64,000 bases of DNA from Toxonevra muliebris. Its lineage: Eukaryota; Arthropoda; Insecta; Diptera; Pallopteridae. Below the pieces are notes generated by a model. It did not search any database. It had not been told where the DNA came from and worked only from the letters and a program-made list of their open reading frames with translations. Where the stretch lies: the NCBI GenBank assembly GCA_963691655.1, contig OY829326.1:86669235-86733234 (forward strand), written 5' to 3'. How positions within the stretch are numbered: position 1 is the first letter of the stretch; each line of letters opens with the position of its first letter. This document shows, piece by piece, positions 52,972 to 64,000 of the stretch. A program made the position numbers and the translations under genes.

Positions 52972-54187
52972 TTGGTAAGGCAATCGCCTGCCAACCGTTC
53001 ACCACCTACAACATCTGGTGCCTCAACTTCTGGTGCTTCTTCCACCAGACCTACGGTGTCAACGAGAGTTTTGGCCAACATACCACCCTCGTCGTCATCA
53101 AAACCCACATCCTCTTCGAGCAGCTCGTCACCCAGGCAACTGTGTCAGGAGCGGGTGGTGCTCCTCTTCATGCTCGTTTGTCTGGTACCGGTAAGGCCTC
53201 AACTACTAAGCTAGCCTCATCCCCTTCCAGTGCAAGTGCCAGCACATCCCGCTCAAGCGTTCGATCTCAAAACCACTTCGGCAGCTGTGCCAAGTGCTAG
53301 GGTTGCTTCCCGCTCGTTCGCCTAACTGGTGTAGCCCTTGATTCGGCAACTAAGCCGGTCTTGACCTCCACCAGTACAGGCCCCAGCACCGCTTCCACCT
53401 CTGGACCAGAAGGTCAGCCTTCAGCATTCTAAATAGGCGGGAGCACCTTGATCCTTTTTCGCTCTCCGAAAGGGATAAGGCTGCTCTTTTATGGGCTCAA
53501 CAGAATTCTGGAGCCCGTCCACCTCCGCCATCCTCCCCTAAGGCTAATCAGAAACGGCAGAGGTCGACTGAGCAAGCCGCCCATACTGTCCGTTAAGACC
53601 ATAAACGGCCAAGACTGGCACCCCCCAGACCGAAACTAAATCGGCCTTTCAATGAAGTCGCGAAAGGTGGTCTCATCTGGGCCATCATCGCCTCCAATAA
53701 TAGCGACGGCACCATATCTCCAGACAACTGCAGATTGGTGCAAGTGGCCCTCCGCAACATTTACAAAGACGTTGTTGCGGCTAACCCAGGTCCGTCGCCC
53801 TGTTGTCGTGATAACGGTTGGCATCAGGGCCATATTAAATTAGTGGCTTGTACCGACCAACGCTCCGCGGATCTGTACAAGGCTGCCATTGCGATGTTGG
53901 GGGAGGTTTGGCCTGGTGCTAAGCTTGCGGCTGTACCAAAAGCCCAAATCCCCAATCGCCCACGCTCCATGGCTTGGATTCCCGCAGAGCCCTCCTCGCC
54001 AGATGAAATCCTGGAGCTCATCAAACTAAGCTACCTTGAGCTTCGCACCCACGATTGGAAGGTCACCAAGGCCAGCGATCCACAGGGCCACCTTCGTGAA
54101 GCGCTCATCATTTTAAATGAAGAGTCGTTATCGCCTCTCAATGCCAGCAAAGGATCTTTCTCAGAGTCTATAGATGCGACAAGTTAG
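52972..54187 (+). pseudogene. LOA-like ORF1 with DUF4780-like domain, broken
   Basis: A Ser/Thr/Pro-rich N-terminal region (TSGASTSGASSTRP, SSSSSSSPRQ) in shifting frames is followed by HLDPFSLSERDKAALLW, NRPFNEVAKGG, then LYKAAIAMLGEVWPGAKLAA, PNRPRSMAWIP, LELRTHDWKVTKASDP and ALIILNEESLSPLNASKG, to the TAG at 54187. The WPGAKL...RPR..WIP order is typical of DUF4780 in ORF1 of these elements. No CCHC motif is visible. Frameshifts lie near 53150, 53430 and 53640. Confidence 0.75.
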
Positions 54188-56580
54188 TTACTGGGCAGGA
54201 AACCAACGAAGAGCCTTGCCTCAGTCAGACATCGACACTCTCTCCGATGATAGGAGAGATAGTCTCAACAAGGAGAGGACCTCATACTGGTCCAAGAACC
54301 ATGGGTCGTTAATGACCGGGTTTGCGGACTCAATATTAATGGATGCCGCACAGTGTATGTGGAGGGTCAAGGTAAACCCAGATCCTGTATCTTTATCAGA
54401 AATAGCATTAACGCTCTTTTACTTTCCAGGTTCAGCGATAAAGACAACGTGGCAATGGTTATTGTGATCAACGCCATGGTCACCTGGATCGTCTCCAGCT
54501 ACATGGCACATGACCACGGTACATCACCGCCGCATGATTTGTTGAAGCTTCTGGTTGCAGAGGTTAACCGCAAACGGACCCCGGTTATCATCGGTACCGA
54601 CGCCAATGCTCATCACGAGATGTGGGGCAGAACGGATACAAATGAACGAGGTGAGTCTCTCTTTGATTTTATCCTTACTCATGAGACTTAGTTATTGCTA
54701 ATAGGGGACACGAGCCAACCTTCATTACTTCAAATAGAAGGGAGGTTCTCGATCTCACTCTAGTAAGTGAACACTCGTCACACCTACTAAAAGACTGGAG
54801 TGCTCCTTTTTTGATCATAATTATATTAACTTCACCATAGAACCTACAGACTCTGCAGGTGCTACTAGCCTCATCAATAGGAAGCATACTGACTGGACAA
54901 AGTTCCATGCCATTATTGAGTCTGGCATACAGCCTGCTCTACCCACTATTAATAACCACTGCGATATTGATCGAGAGGTAAACTCCATTACAGCACTTTT
55001 TAACACTGCTGCCACATCGGCATGCAATCCTTCCAAACCTAGAGGTAAGACAAAACCTTTATGGTGGACCTCGAAGATTGCAGAGCTACGAAAAGTATGT
55101 AGAAGACTCTTTAATAGAACCAAGGCTTTTAATGACTGGTTTTCCTTTAAATCAAAACAAAGGGAACTTAAGTACGCGTTAGATTTATAGGACAACTACT
55201 AAAAACACGTATCATCAGCTCCTCTATCGGAAATGAAAAAGTCAAAAAGGTTGTCAATAGGGGCACACCACAAGGAGGTGTATTATCGTCTCTTATTTGG
55301 AATCTGGCGGTGAACACACTGCTAAACAGATTAGACCAAACCGGCTGCAAAATAATAGCTTATGCAGATGACATTGCTATTGCAGTATCCGGCAAATACG
55401 TTGCTACTTTTTCAGAACGGCTAAATGTCTCACTGGTGCCGTGAATTCGGTCTTAATGTTAATCCTGTCAAAACAGAGGTTATGCTTTTCACTAGAAAGT
55501 ATGAAATACCAAATTTCGCCGTACCCAAAATTAATGGTACCTCGCTTTGCCTTAGCAAACGCGTCAAATATTTAGGACTTGTTCTTGATCCTAAACTTCA
55601 ATGGAAAACTAACATAGCAGAGAGAGTACGGAAAGTCTCTTGCGCTCTCTACTGCTGTAAGAGAGCATTAGGAACAGGATGGGGTCTTCAACCTCGAGTC
55701 ACTTCCTGGCTCTATTCAGCAGTGGTCGAGCCTAATCTTCTTTATGGATCCGTCTTCTGGTGGCCAGCTACTGCAAAGGCGGGCAACCTTAAACCACTGG
55801 ATAAGGTTAGAAGAACGGCAGCCATATTGATTACTGGGGCTCTCCGTACTACCTCCACAAAAGCTCTTTTCGCAATCCTTCATTGGTTGCCAACTTCATT
55901 TCTGGTTAAGCAACAAGCTAAGTGCTCTGCTGCCAGACTCAGTGCCCTAACTCGCTGGACCCGGTCAAACCTGGGTCATGCCAAGATTTTAATCCACGAT
56001 ACGTCCGTACCAATTAACGTAGACTACAAGTAATTTAAACCACACGTTGTTCACCCATATCCCCAATAGAGAGGAATGGGTTAATGACGAGGTGGTCAAT
56101 GACAATTCAATTGACATCTATACAGATGGATCCAAATCGGAGGAAAGAGTTGGCTGTGGGATCTTCTCAAGTAAGTTAGATATCAGACTCTCTTTCAGAC
56201 TTCCTGACCATTGCAGCGTCTTTCAGGCGGAAGTAATGGCTATCTATCAAGTGTCCAAGTGGCTTATTCGCAACGATACATTCAATAAGAATATCTGCAT
56301 CTACACGGACAGCCAAAAAGCAATCAAGTCCCTTGCTGGGGTTTTTACTACATTAAAGCTGGTTCTCGACTGCCGATCTTCATTCAACATTTTGTCGAGT
56401 CACTCGCAGGTCCACCTATATTGGGTGCCTGGACATATAGATATTTCAGGTAACTGCAATGCCGATGAGTTAGCAAAACAGGGCTCGCAGCTTACAGATA
56501 TATCACAACCATTTCATGTGCGAATGCCCATCCCTGGCCAGGAGGAGACTAAAACTCCGTGGCTCACCTTTCTTCACTAG
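54188..56580 (+). pseudogene. LOA-like ORF2: endonuclease, deleted RT, RNase H
   Basis: Endonuclease in frames from 54353: FIRNSINALLLSRFSDKDN, VIIGTDANAHHEMWGR (catalytic Asp/Asn and His) and GESLFDFILTHET. RT: the N-terminal part stops at ALDL (55190) and continues directly at TRIISSSIGNEKV, skipping most fingers and palm. The rest includes RGTPQGGVLSSLIWNL, IIAYADDIAIAV (catalytic DD) and KYLGLVLDPKLQW. A 202-codon frame ends at 56033. RNase H (56047-56580) shows IDIYTDGSKSEE, QAEVMAIYQV, IYTDSQKAIKSL and WVPGHIDISGNCNADELA, the complete D-E-D-D set. Several stops and shifts make it dead. Confidence 0.85.
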
Positions 56581-56761
56581 TCTGTCCGAGCTATCATCCA
56601 TAAATATTAAGGACATAGCCAGATTCATTATGGAATCCTCATGGTTCTCCAATCCGTAAATGGGGGAGTCGCGCCGTACTGTGGTATCACAATGACCCTA
56701 AGTGTGCTTTCAAGCAGAAGGCTGCCACTCCAACCTAACCTAACCTTCCAATATAATTTAA

Positions 56762-57279
56762 GCTTTATTTGTCTTAACCGCTGTTGGAATATTTTCATCA
56801 AATAATGATAGAGCCACAGTTTAGAGAGCTAAGTGCTCTTGGTGGGTAACAAATTTGTCCGCAGCACCTTTCTCATTTCTCGATCAATATCCTAATAATT
56901 TATCAATTGACGCATTAACAAAAAGTAATGATAAGGTGCTTTAATAATTTAATAAACCCGAACAAGAAAAATGCAATTTTTCTTTTTAAGAGTTTATTTT
57001 ATATGAAATGATTGAAACTGGTTTTGAGAAAGGTATATCTTGAACGCATAAATCATTCTTAACTCCAACAATTCTGGCCAATCACATCAGTGTTGTTTCT
57101 TCATGAAGTGTTGTTCAAGAAATCCAAGAACAAAAAATTGATTTATCTGAAAAAATTACTTTCCGGGCTGCAATGTACAACTTCATGGTCGATGAGGGCG
57201 GCCTAGCAGTTGTCCGATTGAGCTCAAATTTAGAACAGATTGTTTCTTTATTGATTAAAACGAGATAAGAGTCTGGTAG
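56762..57279. other. Unassigned stretch, no gene seen
   Basis: Broken coding-like phrases occur (for example around 57170-57230) but no family could be named. Confidence 0.35.
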
Positions 57280-57980
57280 CTAAACTTTTAGAAAGTTGAA
57301 ATATAAGGGCCACACTTGTAAATATACTTCTCTTCGCATATATTTGGTAAATAACGATTTTCGAGTGCCTGCCCCCGCCACTGCATCCAGCGGACAAAAT
57401 GTATGAATGGATGAGTTGGGGGTGTTTGATAAAACAAATATTTTACATTTCTTTTGGCAAATAACATTCAATATTTACAGTATTTATATATTCTTTATAT
57501 ACAAATATGTAAACATTTGGTTGCGATTTTGCATATTTCATACAAGTACTTTTGAATTTTTGCTACTGATTTCATGAAATCAAAATGCGAAGAAATTGTT
57601 ATCACTGTTTTCAACATTTAACATTAAAATGTTGAAATATTTTGGTTGAATAGATTTAGCTAAAATGTTGGAACTTTTCATTTTTTATATTTCATAATCT
57701 TATAAACAAATTATCCTCCTTGTACATTTTTCTACATTTATAACAACAAATCTTTTTCTTACTATGGTATTTGGCAAAGACCTTAATTTCATTTCTGTTA
57801 CAAAATGTAGAATCATAACGAGGTGCAATGTGAAAACGATTGAAAATGTTAAATTTGAAATTCTGTAATGGCTTATTTTCGTCAACTACCGGGAACAACA
57901 AAAATACATCTTTTCTTCTTATTCTTTGCTTTGATTTTCTGTTACAATCTGATTTTAACAGAAGGTGCAATGTTAATACA
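57280..57980 (-). repeat. Composite repeat, copy 2 (A then B on this strand)
   Basis: Block A in reverse at 57280-57560 (ATTCTTTATATACAAATATG, TGTATGAATGGATG) and block B in reverse at about 57700-57980 (CTTCTTATTCTTTGCTTTG, GTCAACTACCGGG). The order B then A on the minus strand matches copy 1. Internal parts are missing. Confidence 0.7.
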
Positions 57981-59890
57981 CAAAATTTAATATTTAATAC
58001 TCAATATACAAGAATGCATATAAAAAAAATTAAACGATTCTAGAAACTATTTATATCATCCTCTATCTTTTTAGCTTGATACTTTACAGATTTCCAAAGT
58101 AAAAAAATTGCACACAGTGTAATTTGGAACTGCAGTTATTGAACATATTTGAATCCGGAACCAAAGAGTATAGATTACAAAGAGGTCGCAATTCGCTCTT
58201 AAGGTTTTTGGAACTTAAAAAGCTAGAAACCATTTATGAGGTGCCATACCGATGAAGCTAACGCAACGTTTGGCAACCGGTCCATCGGACAAAAAGGTAT
58301 GAATGGATGGGTTGGTGGTGTTTGATAGAACAATTATTTAACATTTCTTTTGGCAAATCATTCAACATTTGCAGTATTTTTTACATTCTTTATATACAAA
58401 TATGTAAACGTTTTGTTTTGATTTTATGAATTTTGATTGAATTCTTTTTTGTTATGCACATGCATGTAGATACTTTTGAATATACTTTTCTGCTTTGATT
58501 TTATGAAATTCAATAAATTTATAAACAATAGCACAAATTGTAAAACTTTCCAATCCGACTTTCCAAACTTTTCCTACGGCGATACCCATGTATATGTTCA
58601 ATGCAATGAAGTGTAGTATATTAAATGCATGCACCTCATATGAGGAGCATGTTAAATTTTCTCAAAATGTTAATTTCAAAATCACTGTAATAATTTATTC
58701 GGGTAAACAACAAGAACACAAAACTCTTCTTCTTATTTTAACACGAGGTGCAATGTTAATTCTTTTGCACATGTTAAATTTCATATATCGCTGATACAAT
58801 AACCTGTAAACGCGAAATTTTTGTATTTATTTCTTATGTTTTATTATTTTTATTTTACTATTAACTACAAATGTAGTTATTTAAGAAAAAATTTAAATAT
58901 CACATTAATATTGATAAATGAAATAAAAAAATAGGTGCAATGTTAATTTTTTTCACAAAATGTTTATTTTGAAATTGCTGTAATGCAGCATATTGACAGA
59001 TTTATTTGTAAATTACAGCTTTTTCGGTCGGCATGCAGTCCAACAGATTTCCCTCAAATATTACAGTTTATTCCCCAATTTTACAGTTTTTACAGTTTTT
59101 GCAATAATATGCAGAATAGATTTAAATATGTTTTTGTTATCATAAAAATGTAATTGTATTTCAGGGTAGCACTTGCAGGTAGCAAATGAGGAAAGAATAT
59201 TTCCCCAAATTAATACTAACAAAACTAAAATTCGAAAATTAAATTGTGGCATCAAGAGAAATGTACAAGAAATTTGATGAAACCATTTTGAGAGTTTTTA
59301 AAATTGTTTTATTGATTACTGGTGAACTATGACTACTCAAAAAATCGGACCCAGGAATGTTCATTTAATTTTTTAAGTAGTCATAACAAGAATGTTATAT
59401 CGTGTTTCTTATTAATAATAATAACATATATTTATTTTATACAATTTTAAATGAATTTGTTTCTTTTTTTGTTGACTTATTTTACTTAATTTTAAAAGAA
59501 TTAGTTTTTATTTTTGTTAATATTATTACGTATTTATTTAAATAAATTAATTTTAACTGTTTCAAAGCATTTTTGCGAGCATAATCTATTATATTATTGG
59601 ACCTATTGAATTTTGAATGTGTGGTGGAAAGATGGGCAAGTGACTGAAAAATTTTTCAAATTAAAAATTTTTGTTTTTTTTTCGTTTTTTAGGTTACAGC
59701 TTTCGTACAGTTTTCGTTTTTACTTTTTGCAGTTTTTGCCCAAAAAAATTATGGCAGCACAGCTGTTAGGGCTTATCTTCGTCAATTGTGGCAAAACAAC
59801 AAAACCAGACGATTCTTCTTCTTATTCTTTGCTTCGGGTTTCTACTACAATCTGATTTTAACATGAGCTGGCAGTGTTAATTCTTTTGTA

Positions 59891-61192
59891 AAGTGCGGTC
59901 CACGCCATATTGGCACGCTTTGTTGTGGTCACCACGTTGCCCCTAGTCATAAGAACAACAAATTTTTTACTGGGATTTGTTTACAATACCGTTACCGTTA
60001 GTTGATAAATTTTTCATATTAATTGATCGCAAGTTGGTGATTGTATGCACAATGGAAGCTGCAAATATAAAATTGATTGTGAACAAATTTATTGAAAATC
60101 CGTCGTGGTCTGGTTCAAAGATTGCGAAAGTGTTAAATATCTCCAAAAGAACGGTATGTAGAGTTATAAAACGATATAAAGAAACTCTTAGTGTTGAAAG
60201 AGTTAAAAAAGTTGTGAACAAAACGGGAAACACCAACCTAAAATTAAAGGCAAAGATCTTGAGGTCCATCAAAAGCAATCCTGGACTATTGGAAAGCGAT
60301 CGTGCCAAAAAATTCAATACCAGCTAAAGTACTGCTAGACGAATACGCATAAAAGCTGGGCTAAAGTGCTATCGTGCTATAAAATATCCAAATAGAACAG
60401 ACAAACAGAATTTGCTGGCCAAAAAACGTGGTCGTCTTCTTTATAATAATGTTTTGACCAAATTCAATGGATGCATTATTGTGGATGACGAATGATACGT
60501 AAAATTTGATCTTAAACAGCTTCCAGGTCAAAAATTTTATATGGCAACGAATCGTGGTAATGTACCCTCAAAATTCAAGTACATAAAAATGGATAAATTT
60601 GCAAAGAAATCAATGGAGTGGCAGGCTTTTTGCAGCTGTGGTCTCAAATCAAGGACATTTGTGACATTCTCTTCTATGACGTCTGATATTTACATCAAAG
60701 AGTGCCTTTCGAAACGACTATTGCCATTTGTTCGTCACCACCATTCGCCAGTGAAGTTTTGGCCTGATTTAGCCAGTTGCCACTACTCTAAGAAAACCAT
60801 GGATTGGTAACTGACAAATAAAGTAGATGTAGTGCCCAAATATATGAATCCACCCAATTGCCCCCAGCTTCGACCGATCGAAAAATACTGGGCTATTACA
60901 AAATATAAGTTAAAGAAAAATGCAGGTATTGTCAAAAATGTGAATTCAATGTAACTAAAATGGAACCAAATAGCATCAAAAGTATCCAGAGCGGATGTTC
61001 AAAGGTTGATGGGGTCCATTAAAAGGAATACGCGGAACTTTTTGCACAACAAAGAAATTTAAATCTTTTAATATTATAGTATTAACACGCAATATTAAAC
61101 TTATCGTTTAATGCATTATTTGTTATTCTGAGTGTTCTGGTTAAAAAGATACAGCAACTTTCCTGCGTGCCAATTTTGCGTGAACCGCGCTT
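59891..61192 (+). mobile_element. DD37E Tc1/mariner-group element, TA TSD
   Basis: 1302 bp. Ends AAGTGCGGTCCACGCC and the complement of a right end GCGTGAACCGCGCTT, with ATTGGCACGC just inside in both. Flanked by TA (59889-59890 and 61193-61194). Removing it joins TTAATTCTTTTG to TACATGTTAAATTTC, which is exactly the uninterrupted sequence at 61508-61535, so the insertion site is confirmed. Confidence 0.92.
60052..61062 (+). pseudogene. DD37E transposase, one frame with four stops
   Basis: An ATG at 60052 opens 336 codons in one frame with no indels but four internal stops (60325, about 60493, 60808 and 60952). An N-terminal helix-turn-helix (GSKIAKVLNISKRTVCRVI) is followed by a basic linker, VDDE (first Asp), KFWPDLASCHYSKK (second Asp) and CPQLRPIEKYW (Glu). 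37 residues separate the last two, hence DD37E, a group known from mosquitoes and other invertebrates. Cut-and-paste at TA is the family role. The copy is dead by point mutations only, so it is fairly young. Confidence 0.88.
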
Positions 61193-61600
61193 TACATGTT
61201 AAATTTCATATATCGCTGCTACGATAACATGTAAACAAGATATTTCTGTACTTATTTCTTATGTTTTATTATTTTCATTATGATTAGTTACTTTTGAATA
61301 AATAAATAAATATTATTATTAACTACAAATGTAGTTATTTAAGAAAAAATTTAAATACTTTGCTTCCGAAGTACATGCATTTATTGAAATAGCTGTAATG
61401 GCTAAACTTCGTTAACTATCGGAAAAATAACAAAAACATACACGACTCTTCTTCTCATTCTTTGTTTCGGTTTTCTGTTACAATCTGATTCTAACATGAG
61501 GTGCTATGTTAATTCTTTTGTACATGTTAAATTTCATATTTCGCTTCTACGATAACATGTAAACAAACAATTTTTGTATTTATTTCAATTAATTTGGCAT

Positions 61601-62100
61601 ATAGGCCGAGAATTAATTTGGCATATAGGCTTAGGAATTCTTATACACAACGCCGACATGCGACGGAATATATTTTTGCTTTACTTCTTTATTTTATTTC
61701 TTTTTCAAAAATTATAGCATTTATAATTGATATTGATAGATAAGTATATTTTTTTGAGGTCCTCCAACTTTGGCATCTGAGGTAGAATTTATATGTATAT
61801 ATGTAAAATAAATACGAAAATGGTTTGTTTACATGTTATCGTAGAAGCGATATATGACATTTAACATGTACAAAAGAAATAACACTGCTACCTCATGTTA
61901 AAATCTGATTGTAACGAAAACCGAAACAAAGAATAAGAAGAAGAGTCGTGAGTGTTTTTGTTATTTTCCCGATAGTTGACGAAGTTTAGCCATTACAGCA
62001 ATTTCAAAATGAATGCACCTCCTATGAAGTGTAGATTTTCATATTATATATTTTTATTTAATTTATCAATATTCATGCAAGTACTTCGGAAGAAAAGAAG
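61601..62100. repeat. Centre of a large inverted repeat and B block of copy 4
   Basis: B block in plus orientation at 61818-62045. Together with the reverse block at 61368-61570 it forms an inverted pair around about 61700. Both arms reach a shared TTCCGAAGTA/TACTTCGGAA motif (61366 and 62087). AATTTGGCATATAGGC is repeated in tandem at 61590-61630. Confidence 0.7.
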
Positions 62101-62887
62101 TTTTTCACTTCACTTTCAAGTCTGACATACTCACTTCCTCTTTCATAAAAACACTTCGGTTTCCCCGTTTCAATGAAAGACTAAAATCGATAAAAAAAAT
62201 TTGAATATGCTCATCTCTGTAATATGCTTCGGCTGTAGCCAGATGGGTGTGTTTGAATTTATATCCCCTATAAAAAGTAAAATGATACTATTTGGCATAA
62301 ATGCTTTAGTATATTCTGAGACCTTTTGTGTTTATTTAAATACCAATGTAGCAACACTGATGACGCACTGTCATATAATTTATTAGAATTTGGTTGAAAA
62401 TGAAGAGGTAGACGATTTAGAAGGCGAGTGAAGGATTTTATTTCTAAATGATTTTATGCGACAATTTCGAAGAATTCTCCCATTTTGTTTTTGGCCTAAA
62501 AAATTATAAAAATTATGTACCCTCATTCAAAAAGTTTGGTCAGAGCCTTATTGTGTTTGCCGCAAACTAAGCACATAAAACCAGATAAATTATGAAAATA
62601 TGTCAATTTCTTATTACGCATCAAAAAACACTTCACTTTTTGAAAAATCACTTCGATTTTTTAAGAATTTCACTTCACAACAAAATTTCAAAATCGCCGT
62701 AGCAAACACAGGCGTTGATAGGTTTTGTATTCTGTTAGTTAGATTGGATTAAAATTAAATATTTTTTTGAATATGAAAACAATACAAAATGATAAGTAAT
62801 AAGGAATCAAGGTTTCAATAAAGGTATAAACAAAATGTAGTGACAATGATAGCAAACCACGGCATTATAAAAATTTTGCTTTGTACA
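62101..62887. other. Unassigned stretch, no gene seen
   Basis: Begins with a run of CACTTC motifs (62110-62150, again 62630-62680). One 61-codon frame has no motif. Confidence 0.4.
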
Positions 62888-62891
62888 TTAA

Positions 62892-63095
62892 CCTTAGAAA
62901 GGCAACACTTTTTTTATCTATGTAAATAGCAAAAATGTTAAACAGAAAAAATCAAACTTATTTATTATAAAATCACTTATTTACTTCAATAAAAATACAT
63001 CGTTTCTTATTTTTATTAAATGGAGTTAAGGCAACTCTGCTCGGTGCTTTTAAAAATTAGTGGGGTGACTGGTCTCCCCTGTTGCCTTTCTAAGG
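62892..63095. mobile_element. piggyBac-like MITE, copy 2
   Basis: 204 bp bounded by TTAA (62888-62891 and 63096-63099). Ends CCTTAGAAAGGCAAC and GTTGCCTTTCTAAGG, a perfect 15-bp inverted repeat. Homologous to copy 1 at 32936-33169. Confidence 0.9.
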
Positions 63096-63116
63096 TTAAA
63101 TGCCGAAAGCACTTAT

Positions 63117-63192
63117 CGTCGCCTGAAAATTGATTTGGCGTATGTGTGTACAAATTCATATACCTATATGCCAAATCAATTCTCAGGCGACG
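63117..63192. repeat. 76-nt inverted repeat with a miRNA-precursor-like fold
   Basis: CGTCGCCTGAAAATTGATTT...GGC on the left pairs with GCC...AAATCAATTCTCAGGCGACG on the right, a stem of about 23 bp with one or two mismatches and a loop of about 25-30 nt. It lies 20 bp beyond the piggyBac-type MITE. Confidence 0.75.
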
Positions 63193-63436
63193 TTATGTAA
63201 AATTTTCATATCTAATAAAATTTCTAATCGACAGGAAGAAAAACTTAAAGCGCGGAAAAAAGATGCAATTGCAGCTGCGTATATGCGAGCATATCGTGCC
63301 CGATACATTGAGTAAAAGAAAAATAATGCAACTACAAAATATCAGCCCTATTTACGATTTGGTGCAAATGCAAAATATTTCTGCTATCACACAACAAATA
63401 TATGCGACATGGAATAAAAATTTGCATTTGCAATGA
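63193..63436 (+). pseudogene. Possible exon remnant with basic R/K-A-Y-R-A-R motif
   Basis: After TCGACAG a frame reads EEKLKARKKDAIAAAYMRAY then RARYIE and a stop. Similar basic R-x-Y-R-A-R segments occur at the start of many repetitive arthropod proteins. Too short to assign. Confidence 0.25.
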
Positions 63437-63689
63437 TGCAAGACCGTTTGCAATTTATAGTGAATTGGGCTATTTTAATTAAAAGATAATAATATCTAAT
63501 AAATTTTTAAGTTTGTAAAAGAATTGTTTTAATTTGAATTATTTACCTAAGCATATAGATTATAGTTTAAATCCAGATATATGGCTATACATACCTATGT
63601 GAGCTTATGTATATGGCATTCAGTTGGCTTAACTGTTTACACATCAAATATCTTGCGTGCCTTGCACGCATCCATTGTTTTTTGCTTTC

Positions 63690-64000
63690 TCCCATGTAAT
63701 AATAGTAATAATACGCAAAGAGAATAATAATTTTTTGTAAATTTTCATTTATTCATTGTTTATGAATTTACTGAATTTCGAAAAATCAAAGGAGAAAAGT
63801 ATATTTAAAAGTATCTAGTACATGCATGCGCATAACAAAAAAGAAATCAATCAAAATATATAAAATCGAATCAAAACGTTTGCATATTTGTATATAAAGA
63901 ATGTAAAAAATACTGCAAATGTTGAATGTTATTTGCCAAAAGAAATGTAAAATAATTGTTCTATCAAACACCGCCATCCCATTGATTCATACCTTTTTGT
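63690..64000 (+). repeat. Composite repeat, copy 4, block A (runs off the window)
   Basis: ATACGCAAAGAGAATAATAA, CATGCGCATAACAAAAAAG, TTTGCATATTTGTATATAAA and TTCTATCAAACACCGCCATC match block A of copy 1 (3690-3985) closely in the same orientation. The copy continues beyond the right edge. Confidence 0.8.

Larger units (their letters stand above)
52923..56744 (+). mobile_element. LOA-like LINE with RNase H, 17-bp TSD
   Basis: Flanked by CTTCCAATATAATTTAA at 52906-52922 and 56745-56761. It is G+C-richer than the rest of the window. Order: ORF1 with a DUF4780-like domain, endonuclease, RT (with a large internal deletion near 55185), and RNase H, then a 3' end GCCACTCCAACCTAACCTAA. RNase H after RT and DUF4780 in ORF1 suggest the LOA/R1 group. 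The 3.8-kb length is short for a full element because of the RT deletion. The 3' end is shared with the SINE at 2120-2415. Confidence 0.88.
58150..61600 (-). repeat. Composite repeat, copy 3, with nested DD37E element
   Basis: Reverse orientation. Block A lies at 58150-58560 (GAGGTCGCAATTCGCTCTTA, AACCGGTCCATCGG). B-type blocks lie at about 58625-58810, 58940-59000, 59800-59890 continuing at 61193-61260, and 61380-61600. A near-perfect palindrome GCACCTCATATGAGGAGC lies at 58630. The run is longer than copy 1 because B units recur and other sequence is inserted. Confidence 0.65.

Noticed and set aside
1..64000. Bacterial or phage system (operons, defence islands)
   Set aside because: No ribosome binding sites or operon-like packing; introns, eukaryotic transposons and a polymerase III SINE rule it out.

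Overview
The window is eukaryotic and A+T-rich, with GT-AG introns, TSD-flanked transposons of many classes and almost no dense coding. The element set (Jockey-, CR1- and LOA-like LINEs, Pao/BEL and CsRn1-type gypsy LTR elements, several Tc1/mariner groups, hAT, piggyBac-like MITEs, long foldbacks) fits an insect, most likely a higher fly such as a tephritid. The taxon is inference. Nothing suggests bacteria, a phage or a live virus. All assignments come from reading the sequence and remembered family features; no search was run.

Layout: 0-2.4 kb holds a decayed multi-exon repetitive gene, a 123-bp tandem repeat and an intact tRNA-headed SINE. 2.4-7.3 kb holds one copy of a composite palindromic repeat, then a Tc1-like remnant cut by a 1.9-kb foldback. 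7.6-13.7 kb holds a pogo-like remnant and an uncharacterised gene split by a three-deep nest: hAT with mariner inside it and a DD37D (maT-type) element inside that, each bounded by its proper TSD. 14.4-15.3 kb is a hAT-type MITE with a piggyBac-type MITE inside. 15.7-22.2 kb is a rearranged Pao/BEL element. 22.9-32.4 kb is the gag of a second Pao/BEL element, split by a young, nearly intact CsRn1-type gypsy element and by a 3.9-kb hAT element. 35.5-39.5 kb is a decayed Jockey-like LINE. 40.3-41.3 kb is an almost perfect 1-kb palindrome that abuts the one convincing host gene (41.3-43.4 kb, a secreted Gln/His/Tyr/Pro-rich protein). 44.4-45.7 kb is a DUF4806-like gene relic; 46.9-48.4 kb another foldback; 49.7-51.1 kb a CR1-like LINE fragment; 52.9-56.7 kb an RNase H-bearing LOA-like LINE with a 17-bp TSD. 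57.3-64.0 kb is mostly composite repeat in inverted arrangement, carrying a DD37E element and a piggyBac-type MITE.

Few of these genes work together as a pathway. The most informative relations are between elements. The SINE at 2.1-2.4 kb ends in the same 3' sequence as the LINE at 52.9-56.7 kb, so that LINE family is its likely mobilising partner. The gypsy element has near-identical LTRs, and its gag and pol share one frame with a single TAA between them and no early Met in pol, so Pol needs stop-codon readthrough unless the TAA is a mutation. TSD-restored reading frames give a relative insertion order at several sites.
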